This document shows, piece after piece, positions 27,259 through 34,753 of a stretch of DNA of 35,349 bases. Both the position numbers and the translations under genes were made by a program. The DNA is taken from positions 1 through 35,349 of the forward strand of contig PNOB01000004.1 in NCBI GenBank assembly GCA_013824585.1. The letters are read 5' to 3'. The notes under the pieces are model-generated. The model made no database searches. It was not told the origin of the DNA and was given only the letters and a program-made list of their open reading frames with translations. The DNA comes from Desulfobacterium sp. Its GTDB lineage: Bacteria; Desulfobacterota; Desulfobacteria; Desulfobacterales; SURF-7. Positions within the stretch are counted from its first letter, which is position 1. Every line of letters starts with the position of its first letter.

Positions 27259-28785
27259 ATGAAAATAATAAAACCCTGTATACTCATCATTCTGGATGGG
27301 TGGGGCCTCAATCCTTCAATTATAGGGAATGCAGTTGCCCAGGCAAAATTGACCTATTTATCCAAACTCACTGAAACATATCCTCACACCCAGCTTCTAT
27401 GTTCTGGTGAGGCAGTTGGGCTTCCGGATGGAGTTATGGGGAACTCAGAGGTCGGACATTTAAATATTGGCGCCGGACGTGTGGTCTACCAGGATCTTCT
27501 CCGAATCGACAAAGCGATTCAGGATAAATCATTCTTTAAAAATAAAGGGTTAACGAATGCAATCTTAACAGCAAAAAAAAATAAATCCAGTCTTCATATC
27601 ATGGGATTGGTATCGGATGGAGGAGTTCACAGCCAGATGTCCCATCTGTTTGCCCTTCTCGAACTTGCAAAACAAAAAAAACATAACAAAATCCATATCC
27701 ATGCAATTTTAGATGGACGGGATACACCACCGGATAGTGGAGTAAACTTTATTCAGCAATTACAAGATATGATTAACAGGCTTGATATCGGGTCTATTAC
27801 CAGCATATGCGGGAGGTTCTATGCAATGGATCGCGATACAAGATGGGATCGAACCCAGAAAGCGTATCAATTGTACACCCAATCACAAGGTTTGAAAGAA
27901 GCAGATCCGGTTCAGGCTGTTAAAAATGCCTACTCAAGAGGAGAAACAGATGAATTTGTTCAACCGATCGTCATCAACCCTGAAGGAACAATTTCAGATG
28001 ATGATTGTATTATTTTTTTTAATTTTCGTGCAGACCGGGCAAGACAGATCACACGAGCCTTTACAGATCCTGAATTCAATAGCTTTAAAAGAGATGTTTG
28101 TCCCCGAATCGCAAACTATGTTTGTATGACCCTGTATGATGAAAAATTTAAACTTCCACTTGCCTTTCCACCACATCATCTGGAAGGACTCCTTGGAGAA
28201 GTTGTCAGTAAACAGGGGCTATCCCAGCTTCGTATTGCAGAAACCGAAAAATATGCTCATGTGACCTACTTTTTCAATGGCGGAGAAGAAAAACCGTTTC
28301 CCGGCGAAGATAGATGTTTAATTCCGTCACCAAGAGAGGTTGAAACCTATGACAAAAAACCAGAAATGAGTGCATCGCCAGTAGGTGATGAGGTTGTGTC
28401 CCGCATCCAGTCAGGTCGCTATGATTTGATTGTTTTAAACTTTGCCAATATGGACATGGTTGGTCATACCGGTGTAATTCCTGCTGCTATTAAAGCATGT
28501 GAAGCGGTTGATGAGAATATGAAAAAAGTGGTCACCGCCATTCAAGCTTTTGGAGGGACCGCCCTGATCACTGCGGACCACGGAAATGCTGAAAAAATGC
28601 TTGATGATAATGGTCATCCGCACACCGCCCATACAGTCAATCCCGTTCCATTGATTATTGTGAACGAAGAAATGAAAAATATCAAACTCCGCCCAGGGAT
28701 ACTCGGAGACATCGCCCCCACTATCCTGGATATCATGGGAATTGCCAAACCTAAACAAATGACAGGGAAATCCTTGATCTTATGA
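27259..28785 (+). CDS. gpmI: 2,3-bisphosphoglycerate-independent phosphoglycerate mutase
   Basis: Mn-dependent glycolytic/gluconeogenic enzyme interconverting 3- and 2-phosphoglycerate. 508 residues (normal about 510). The alkaline-phosphatase-like core shows LIILDGWGLN (metal Asp), the nucleophile Ser in VMGNSEVGHLNIGAG, DGRDTPPDSG, GRFYAMDRDTRWDRT, NFANMDMVGHTG and ITADHGNAEKM for metal binding. GGAG lies nine bases before the ATG. A hairpin lies just after the stop, closing the rplU-gpmI run. Confidence 0.97.
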   Translation: MKIIKPCILIILDGWGLNPSIIGNAVAQAKLTYLSKLTETYPHTQLLCSGEAVGLPDGVMGNSEVGHLNIGAGRVVYQDLLRIDKAIQDKSFFKNKGLTNAILTAKKNKSSLHIMGLVSDGGVHSQMSHLFALLELAKQKKHNKIHIHAILDGRDTPPDSGVNFIQQLQDMINRLDIGSITSICGRFYAMDRDTRWDRTQKAYQLYTQSQGLKEADPVQAVKNAYSRGETDEFVQPIVINPEGTISDDDCIIFFNFRADRARQITRAFTDPEFNSFKRDVCPRIANYVCMTLYDEKFKLPLAFPPHHLEGLLGEVVSKQGLSQLRIAETEKYAHVTYFFNGGEEKPFPGEDRCLIPSPREVETYDKKPEMSASPVGDEVVSRIQSGRYDLIVLNFANMDMVGHTGVIPAAIKACEAVDENMKKVVTAIQAFGGTALITADHGNAEKMLDDNGHPHTAHTVNPVPLIIVNEEMKNIKLRPGILGDIAPTILDIMGIAKPKQMTGKSLIL

Positions 28786-28819
28786 AACGAATACAGTTAC
28801 AAACTCTTCCTGCATAAAG

Positions 28820-28853
28820 ATAGGAGCGGGAAAAATTAATTTTCCGCTCCTAT
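28820..28853. terminator. hairpin terminator between convergent genes
   Basis: ATAGGAGCGG and CCGCTCCTAT form the stem, extended inward by A-run and T-run pairing (one bulged G). It lies 35 bases after gpmI and 39 before the end of the zinc-ribbon gene on the other strand, so it can act in both directions. Confidence 0.75.
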
Positions 28854-28891
28854 GATAGTATGATGATCAATGCTGCGGATAAAAACAGAAT

Positions 28892-29569
28892 TTATATACC
28901 GGCAATATCCTTTCCGCAATGTTTACATATCATTGCTCTCTTTTTAATGATTTCTGCACAAAACGGGCATTCTCTGGTAAAAAAACGATTGTGAATTTTT
29001 TGAATTGATTCCTGAACAGCCTCGGTTAACTTGACATTCCCGAAACGAGAACTCCGGAGGGTTTCAATCACTTCAGTATCACCAAAATCTCCTATCATTT
29101 GAGCTGCTTTTAACCTTACACGGTTGGGTTCTACAGCATCAACCAACAGCTTGAGCATTTCCACCCAATCCTTTGAAACATAACAATCCGCAAGTATGGA
29201 AAAGCCCCTCTTTGTCGCTTCTTTTAATCTTTCCTGTGCAGCAAGAACTTCATCATCAATAATCTGTCCCTTTGCGCCATCAGGGCTAAATACTGGGATG
29301 CATTCAAATTGATCTGTTCCAGGATAATTCATGCAGCGGTGGGATGCATTATGGGCAAAATTCTCCCTAATACTCTCCCATCCTCTCTTATACAAAGAGC
29401 AATCATCATTAAAACAAATATATAGATAGGGTGTCCCCCAACCCAGCCCATCGCCTAATGCAATATCAGGTACATCCCATAAGCTCATCACCATATCGCA
29501 ATAAGGACACTTGGGCTTATTCTGGGAAAGAATTTGTTCAAGTACCTGCTCTTTTGTCTCAAATGCCAT
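28892..29569 (-). CDS. zinc-ribbon protein with HEAT-like middle region, unknown function
   Basis: A 225-residue soluble protein. The N-terminal zinc site has CPYC at about 22-25 and CFNDDC at about 52-57. A helical stretch (MLKLLVDAVEPNRVRLKAAQ, then MIGDFGDTEVIETLRSS, about 140-185) looks like one or two HEAT repeats. The C-terminal ribbon CPFCAEIIKKRAMICKHCGK has two CxxC pairs and is of the DnaJ/YgiT-like type. No enzyme motif and no membrane segment. The ATG is clear, and the gene is monocistronic between convergent gpmI and the divergent cheD operon. I do not recognise a named family; the two zinc sites and HEAT-like helices point to protein or nucleic-acid binding. Confidence 0.7.
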   Translation of the reverse strand: MAFETKEQVLEQILSQNKPKCPYCDMVMSLWDVPDIALGDGLGWGTPYLYICFNDDCSLYKRGWESIRENFAHNASHRCMNYPGTDQFECIPVFSPDGAKGQIIDDEVLAAQERLKEATKRGFSILADCYVSKDWVEMLKLLVDAVEPNRVRLKAAQMIGDFGDTEVIETLRSSRFGNVKLTEAVQESIQKIHNRFFTRECPFCAEIIKKRAMICKHCGKDIAGI

Positions 29570-29995
29570 CCATTTATCTCCCCAATTCTTTTTACATAAA
29601 ACCTGGCCTTTAAGGAACAGGTCTTACCAGTTAATAACAAAACACAATTTACATCCGGTATTATTGTAGCCCAAACATAAGTCCCTTTTTTGATTTGTCA
29701 AATCTTGGATATGCTGCACTTCTGCTTTTTGGAATTGGAAAGTATCCTCACAAATCTGGATTTTTACAAATCCATAATAAATTCATATTTGACAAAACTT
29801 CTCCCTCACTTTATAGTCAAAATCTATCTATTGCAATCTTGGTTCTCCTGCACATGAATTAATCATAAAAAGCATCCATTATCGCAATCTCTTGTTACAT
29901 AAAGAGTAAGCTTATTGGTTTGTAAAACCTGACCGTTCTGCATGATAAAAGAAGGTAATTCCCTGCTCCATACAAAATTGGAAAGGAACATTTTT
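29570..29995. other. 426-bp divergent intergenic region upstream of cheD
   Basis: Holds a near-consensus promoter (29789-29817) that leaves an untranslated leader of about 170 bases before the chosen cheD start. A small GATTTG-T-CAAATC palindrome occurs near 29690. No coding gene or recognised riboswitch seen. Confidence 0.5.
29789..29817 (+). promoter_or_regulatory. sigma-70-type promoter of the cheD-HDOD-receiver-cheX operon
   Basis: TTGACA, a 17-base spacer, TATAGT (5 of 6 to the -10 consensus). It is the best consensus promoter in the window and points at cheD. Unlike flagellar genes of many relatives, no sigma-54 or sigma-28 site was evident. Confidence 0.8.
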
Positions 29996-30475
29996 GTGAA
30001 AATAATTATCGGCGTTTCCGATATGAAAATGAGTAATGATATTGAAACAACCCTAATCACCTATTCTCTTGGATCGTGTATTGGTGTTTCCATTTATGAC
30101 CCTGTTGTCAAGGCCGGGGGTATTCTTCACTATATGCTTCCTGAATCAAGTATTGATGAAGTCAAAGCAAAAAACAACCCATTCATGTTCGCGGATACGG
30201 GTATTCCGAAACTTTTTAAGGCAACCTATGATCTTGGAGCCAAAAAACAAAGAATGAAGATCGTCGTTGCCGGAGGTGCTCAGATTTTAGACCAGCACGG
30301 CTTTTTCAATATCGGAAAAAGAAATCATTTAGCCCTTCGGAAAATATTTTTTAAGAACAATGTGATCATCCATCATGAAGAAGTTGGTGGAAATTGCAAC
30401 CGAACTGTTCGATTGGATATTAAAACCGGTGATACTTTTATTAAAATATCTGGAAAAGGGGAAATCAGGGTATGA
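29996..30475 (+). CDS. cheD: chemoreceptor glutamine deamidase CheD
   Basis: CheD deamidates glutamines in chemoreceptors and can bind CheC-type phosphatases. 159 residues from the GTG at 29996, chosen because GGAAAGGA lies just upstream and the length then matches CheD (about 160). An in-frame ATG 18 codons further up is less likely. The catalytic triad known from the Thermotoga enzyme is present: Thr22, Cys28 in YSLGSCIGVSIYD and His45 in GGILHYMLPE, then VVAGGAQIL and EEVGGNCNRTV. No chemoreceptor is in the window. The stop overlaps the start of the HDOD gene by four bases (ATGA). Confidence 0.93.
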   Translation: MKIIIGVSDMKMSNDIETTLITYSLGSCIGVSIYDPVVKAGGILHYMLPESSIDEVKAKNNPFMFADTGIPKLFKATYDLGAKKQRMKIVVAGGAQILDQHGFFNIGKRNHLALRKIFFKNNVIIHHEEVGGNCNRTVRLDIKTGDTFIKISGKGEIRV

Positions 30476-31323
30476 CTACAATAGAAGAACTAATCAAAGA
30501 AATAAAAGTGCTGAAGCCCATACCCCAGATCGCCAATCAAATTCTAACCATCGTAGAAAATCCGAATAGTTCCATTACGGATATTGCCGATATCATTCTC
30601 TATGACCCATCCACTACAGCAAACCTTTTAAAAATATGCAATTCCGCATATTTTGGTCAATCCAGAGGAATTGACTCGGTACGTGATGCAATTTCATTTC
30701 TTGGTATCGATCATATAATTGACCTGATTTTATTGAATGGTGGGGCTGAAAATCTGACAAAGCGCCAGGAAGGGTATGGACTTCACGAAGGTGAATTGTG
30801 GCGACAGGCAGTTGCTTCAGCTCTAATTGCAAAAGATTTGGCTGAAAAAAAAGGAATCGGACAAAAAAAACATATTCTTTTCACTGCAGCTCTTTTAAAA
30901 GATATTGGAAAAGTAATACTGGACCAGTTTGTATCGGATTCCTTTGAAAAAATATCCTACGAGGTAGAGAACAAGGGGCTGAGCTTTCGTGAAGCTGAGA
31001 AAAAAGTCATTGGAATTGATCACGCTGAATTGGGCGGCCTGGTAGCCAAAATGTGGAAATTCAGCCCGAAAATGATATTTATTATTTCCAATCACCATCT
31101 GTCCAATCCAAAGGCGCATGAGGATATTGAAACATCAATTGTGTATCTTGCCGATACGATCTGTATGATGATGGGTATTGGTGGAGGATCTGATGGACTC
31201 GCCTATCGGTTTCACAAAGATGTTCTCGACAGACTTGGGATAAATCACTACAGCCTTCAGGAAATTATCATGAGATTTGGAGAACGCATGCAAAAGGTAG
31301 AAGAATTGATAATAGCGGTATAG
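30472..31323 (+). CDS. HDOD-domain protein
   Basis: A 283-residue single-domain HDOD protein. The opening block LKPIPQIANQILTIVENPNS, the DPSTTANLLKICNSAYFG segment, RDAISFLGIDHIIDLIL, and TAALLKDIGKVILDQF with HAELGGLVAKMWKFSP are all typical. HDOD proteins keep the HD-type fold but usually lack full hydrolase residues and act as signal-output or scaffolding modules; no attached receiver, GGDEF or EAL domain is present. It overlaps cheD by four bases and is followed 31 bases later by the receiver gene, so it is probably the output or adaptor of this chemotaxis-like operon. The exact partner is inferred. Confidence 0.92.
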   Translation: MTTIEELIKEIKVLKPIPQIANQILTIVENPNSSITDIADIILYDPSTTANLLKICNSAYFGQSRGIDSVRDAISFLGIDHIIDLILLNGGAENLTKRQEGYGLHEGELWRQAVASALIAKDLAEKKGIGQKKHILFTAALLKDIGKVILDQFVSDSFEKISYEVENKGLSFREAEKKVIGIDHAELGGLVAKMWKFSPKMIFIISNHHLSNPKAHEDIETSIVYLADTICMMMGIGGGSDGLAYRFHKDVLDRLGINHYSLQEIIMRFGERMQKVEELIIAV

Positions 31324-31354
31324 ATAATCGTTTATTCTTGAAAGGGGGCTTTAT

Positions 31355-31777
31355 ATGACCATAAAAATCCTCATCGTGGACGACTCTTTGCCTATGAGAG
31401 GGGTTATCAAAAAAACAATCAAGGCTTCTGGATATACTTCAGCCGAATTTTTTGAAGCGGAAAATGGAAAAATCGCCTTGGATATTTTAAAAAAAACATG
31501 GCTCGATATTGTAATTACAGATTATAATATGCCTGAAATGAATGGAATAGAACTAATTGAGGCGATGAAGCAGAATGATGCTTTTCAATCCATCCCTGTC
31601 TTGGTTGTGACAACAGATGGAAGTCATCAAAAAGTGAGCGAGTTTCTTGAAAAAGGAGCGACTGCTTATATCAAAAAACCCTTTACTCCTGAGGCAATAC
31701 GAAACAAATTAAACGACATATTAGGAGATATGAGAAATGAAAAACCTGAAAGCAGCGATGATGGCCTCGATTTCTGA
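31355..31777 (+). CDS. CheY-like single-domain response regulator
   Basis: 140 residues, all receiver domain plus a short acidic tail (NEKPESSDDGLDF). The phosphorylation site is Asp56 in DIVITDYNMPEMNG. The acidic pair DD at 9-10, Thr86/87 in VVTTDG and Lys108 in YIKKPF are in place, so it should be phosphorylated by a histidine kinase encoded elsewhere. AAAGGGGG lies before the ATG. The last 41 bases overlap the CheX-like gene in another frame. As no output domain is fused, it should act by protein binding, like CheY. Confidence 0.94.
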   Translation: MTIKILIVDDSLPMRGVIKKTIKASGYTSAEFFEAENGKIALDILKKTWLDIVITDYNMPEMNGIELIEAMKQNDAFQSIPVLVVTTDGSHQKVSEFLEKGATAYIKKPFTPEAIRNKLNDILGDMRNEKPESSDDGLDF

Positions 31778-32210
31778 AGTTCTTGAAACCATGTTCTTTA
31801 TATCGATTGATTTTGACACTCATAAGACAATACAAAATATCGATATTATTCAAAATGGCATAGCCATGGTCTGCCGCCTTGACTTTACCGGACCATTCTC
31901 AGGCTGTTTTCTCCTGATTATACCTGAAAAGCTGCTTGCCGAAATGTCTCAAAACTTCATGGGTATGGAACAAGTTGAAATCAAACAGCAGCATTTAGAG
32001 GGAACCATACAGGAATTGACCAATATGATTGCTGGAAACACCTTCAGCACCCTGAATGATCAAATTGAATTTAATCTTTCAATTCCGGAGTTGATTGATA
32101 TCCAAACCCTATCCTCCAAATACATGGCAAATACTGAAAAAGGAGTAGAAATAATAACAGAAACCACCGGAGGCTTTCTGGCTGTCAAGATAATCCTGTA
32201 TGATACGTAA
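31737..32210 (+). CDS. CheX-like (CheC/CheX family) phosphatase
   Basis: A 157-residue CheC/CheX-fold protein. The central helix has the catalytic pattern ExxN (ELTNMIAGN), with a Pro about 20 residues later (SIPELID) as in the family. FTGPFSGCFLLIIPEKLLAEM and the C-terminal GGFLAVKIILYDT strand fit CheX. The family removes phosphate from CheY-type receivers, so the gene just upstream is the probable substrate. Start: AGGAG sits about eight bases before this ATG, which lies inside the receiver gene, so the 41-base overlap is real rather than a miscalled start. Phosphatase activity is inferred. Confidence 0.82.
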   Translation: MKNLKAAMMASISEVLETMFFISIDFDTHKTIQNIDIIQNGIAMVCRLDFTGPFSGCFLLIIPEKLLAEMSQNFMGMEQVEIKQQHLEGTIQELTNMIAGNTFSTLNDQIEFNLSIPELIDIQTLSSKYMANTEKGVEIITETTGGFLAVKIILYDT

Positions 32211-32286
32211 CTCAAATGGTGGATAAGCGGTTTCAACAATACTAAAACCTTTTTTATTGATGAAGGAACGGTTGCTGATTCATGAT

Positions 32287-32967
32287 TCAAACTCGAATAC
32301 GATGTATAGAAGTCAGAATCGGTTTAACCTTTTGCCGATGTTCTGGTGGAATCATCAGGCAAGGTATTGCAAGATTTGAAATCAAATTTTTCCCTGTCAC
32401 CACGTCATTCCGTTGATAATCTTGCCTGAATTCTTCGGACTTCAAATGTCTCAAAATATCGACAGCATTTCCGGTTGCGCCTTGTGAATCAATATGTTCA
32501 ATATATTGCTGAAAAATAGTATTTACTGTCAGGATAAAAGGATCAATCTGGGCAAAACCCGTTTCTCCACATTGTACTTTAGAAACAAGACAGCGACATC
32601 CAAATGGTCGAAACAGATATACCGGACATTCTTCGCCTTTCAACAGAGAACAGGGCGTCCAGTTCGGATCAATTTCTTCTTCAGGTGGAGTGCCGCCATT
32701 TCTGCAACAATCCGCAAGCTGGTTAATCGTAATTTTTGGAATATATCGATCTTTGGACAGATCCAGATCCAAAAAACCAAAAAAATCTTCCTTTTCTTTA
32801 GCAGACATTTGATTAACGATATAGAACCCTTCAAGGGTTGTGATGGTCACATTTCTGGTACAACAGAAAGCGCAAAATCTTTTGCAGCAAACCTCTTGAG
32901 TATTTACAAACTCACTGTAAAGCTTGTAAAGCTGCTCCAGAACAGCCAGTTTCATGTAAATATCCAA
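32287..32967 (-). CDS. YkgJ-family cysteine-cluster protein
   Basis: A 226-residue cytoplasmic protein of the YkgJ (putative Zn/Fe-chelating) type: CCKRFCAFCCTRNVTIT near the N-terminus, an inner CC (ADCCRNGG), CSLLKGEECPVYLFRPFGCR and CGETGF. The RPFGCR Arg-Pro core is the family's most constant block. The start is TTG at 32967, supported by AAGGA seven bases upstream; an ATG four codons later is the alternative. It is divergent from the acetyltransferase and convergent with the cheX gene. Function of the family is not established; suggestions of metal-centre binding or of acting on proteins are inference. Confidence 0.88.
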   Translation of the reverse strand: MDIYMKLAVLEQLYKLYSEFVNTQEVCCKRFCAFCCTRNVTITTLEGFYIVNQMSAKEKEDFFGFLDLDLSKDRYIPKITINQLADCCRNGGTPPEEEIDPNWTPCSLLKGEECPVYLFRPFGCRCLVSKVQCGETGFAQIDPFILTVNTIFQQYIEHIDSQGATGNAVDILRHLKSEEFRQDYQRNDVVTGKNLISNLAIPCLMIPPEHRQKVKPILTSIHRIRV

Positions 32968-33057
32968 ATCATTTCCTTTTCATTTATCGTAAGTTTTGCA
33001 GCAGTAACTCTATAACATAGACTTCCAATATACACAAAAGAGTGCTATAAAATTTTC

Positions 33058-33519
33058 ATGATTCGAAAAGCAACGACAAAAGATATCCAGGTAATTCATA
33101 AAATTTTAAGTGAATATGGCAATAAGGGTGACTTGCTTCCACGACCACTGAGTCAGCTTTATGATCATGTCAGGGATTTTTTTGTTTTTGAAGATATGGA
33201 TACAAAATCAATTACCGGGTGCTGTGCACTCCAGTTTTGTTGGGAAGATTTGGCAGAAATTCGATCCCTTGCTGTATCTGCAGAATATGGAAGACAAAAA
33301 ATCGGGACAAAACTGATTGAAGCAACTCTTATGGAAGCCCGGTCTTTTAGAATTAAAAATGTATTTGCACTTACCTATAAACCTGATTTTTTTAGAAAAT
33401 TTGATTTTCAAATCATTGACAAAGCAACCCTGCCCCATAAAATATGGGCAGACTGCCTCTTATGTGTAAAATTTCCTGACTGTGATGAAATCGCCATGAT
33501 GAAGAAACTCGAACAATAA
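33058..33519 (+). CDS. argA: GNAT acetyltransferase, short N-acetylglutamate synthase type
   Basis: 153 residues. The GNAT acetyl-CoA loop is visible as IRSLAVSAEYGRQKIGTKLI (Q/R-x-x-G-x-A/G type). The C-terminal segment PHKIWADCLLCVKFPDCDE, with three cysteines, is the tail seen on the short ArgA of arginine synthesis, which acetylates glutamate. No amino-acid-kinase domain is fused, so this is the short form. The stop lies seven bases from the stop of the convergent next gene. Substrate assignment rests on the tail and length; a generic GNAT is the alternative. Confidence 0.78.
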   Translation: MIRKATTKDIQVIHKILSEYGNKGDLLPRPLSQLYDHVRDFFVFEDMDTKSITGCCALQFCWEDLAEIRSLAVSAEYGRQKIGTKLIEATLMEARSFRIKNVFALTYKPDFFRKFDFQIIDKATLPHKIWADCLLCVKFPDCDEIAMMKKLEQ

Positions 33520-33526
33520 TTCCGAT

Positions 33527-34609
33527 TCAAGAGTATATTACATTCATGGGAATCGGCGGGTACTTCCAAACACCAGGTTTTGGAAGTACATGCTGTGATC
33601 CGACAATTAACCAGTATGGATCAGGATTAATTTCCCTTAGCTTCCCATCATCCGGGGGCCGAGCATGGTCTGTATATGCATAGGTTGCCTGAAATAAACA
33701 AACAGCTTCCTTGTTGTTTTTGTTATTGTCTTTTTCTTCATATGCAATCACATAGTTTTTTGAAAAAGCCCTTGCAGAGAGGTTATTGCTCGCAGATATC
33801 TGATCAACCTCCTCTTTTGAAAATTTGATTAATATTGCTTTTGAAACTCCTCTTTCAGAGATCCGGATTAACGACCTAGACTCACTGCTACCGGCATACA
33901 CTGTTGAGATGCACCCCAACTGCTTGATGTATTGAGCAGCCACGATAGCCGCTGTTCTTCGTCCACCTACCATAACCGGAAGGCCATAGTACTCAAACAG
34001 TTTCTTCTGAACATCCTCTGCATACTTATCCCCTTTTTCATAAATGTCCTTTGAAATATACCTCAGGCTTCGGGCAAGGTTCTCAGCAGCATCTGCAATG
34101 GGCCAATCAATGCGAACATGAAAATGGGACATGGAGTATCTGTTTTTACTATGACTCGTGGGATCTCTCTGTATAAGAAGTGCATAATCAACCGGTAGAA
34201 GTTCTCTCAAGAAATCAAAAAAATGTGCAGAGTCAAGATATTTTTGATTTCTGTCAAATTTATTTTCCAGAGACAATGCTTTTGTTTGAATCAGATTATT
34301 CTTTGTCGTTTTATTTGCATCAAAAAATCGAATATATTTTTTATGAACATCAGTAATGGTGTCTTCTAGAAAAATTACTAGAAAAGAATTTTGTGATTCA
34401 TATTCCAGATTGGGTATTCGTGCCCTAGGTTTCAATTCACGACGCTCTACAAACGGATAGGGAATATTTCGATTGATAAAATTTTGATAAGAGTCTGTTA
34501 GAGAATACTGAAGAATAAACTGATCCAGTTCATCTCGCAACAGCTCATAATATGATCTTCTCAGCCGGTTTGCATTGCTCAATTCTTCTCTATAAGCCCA
34601 GAAACCCAA
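33527..34609 (-). CDS. hypothetical protein, 360 residues
   Basis: I do not recognise this protein. It starts at a TTG with AGGAGA seven bases upstream, which fixes the start because the frame is closed by a stop eight codons further up. It is soluble, without signal peptide or transmembrane helix, rich in Arg, Tyr, Asn and Ser. The middle has an HFHVRIDWPIADAAENLARS block and MVGGRRTAAIVAAQYIKQLG, and the end a Pro-rich LPKPGVWKYPPIPMNV. The only local repeat of note is NNKNNK. No catalytic motif can be assigned. Codon use looks like its neighbours. It is convergent with argA and lies downstream of the VTT-domain gene on the same strand, with 144 bp between them. Confidence 0.7.
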   Translation of the reverse strand: MGFWAYREELSNANRLRRSYYELLRDELDQFILQYSLTDSYQNFINRNIPYPFVERRELKPRARIPNLEYESQNSFLVIFLEDTITDVHKKYIRFFDANKTTKNNLIQTKALSLENKFDRNQKYLDSAHFFDFLRELLPVDYALLIQRDPTSHSKNRYSMSHFHVRIDWPIADAAENLARSLRYISKDIYEKGDKYAEDVQKKLFEYYGLPVMVGGRRTAAIVAAQYIKQLGCISTVYAGSSESRSLIRISERGVSKAILIKFSKEEVDQISASNNLSARAFSKNYVIAYEEKDNNKNNKEAVCLFQATYAYTDHARPPDDGKLREINPDPYWLIVGSQHVLPKPGVWKYPPIPMNVIYS

Positions 34610-34753
34610 TTTCTTCTCCTGTATGACACATCACGGGTTTATCCAAATGTAAGTCCGATGGATGGTCCAAAACTTTCTGTCTGGAATGCAGCCTTTTTTG
34701 AAGCCTATCGACTGAACGAAATACTTAATTAATACCACTATTTTGACGAATCG

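Noticed and set aside
32494-33015. Plus-strand open frame of 173 codons opposite the YkgJ-type gene
   Set aside because: The minus strand has the conserved cysteine clusters and a supported TTG start; the opposite frame is basic and Phe-rich without a motif.
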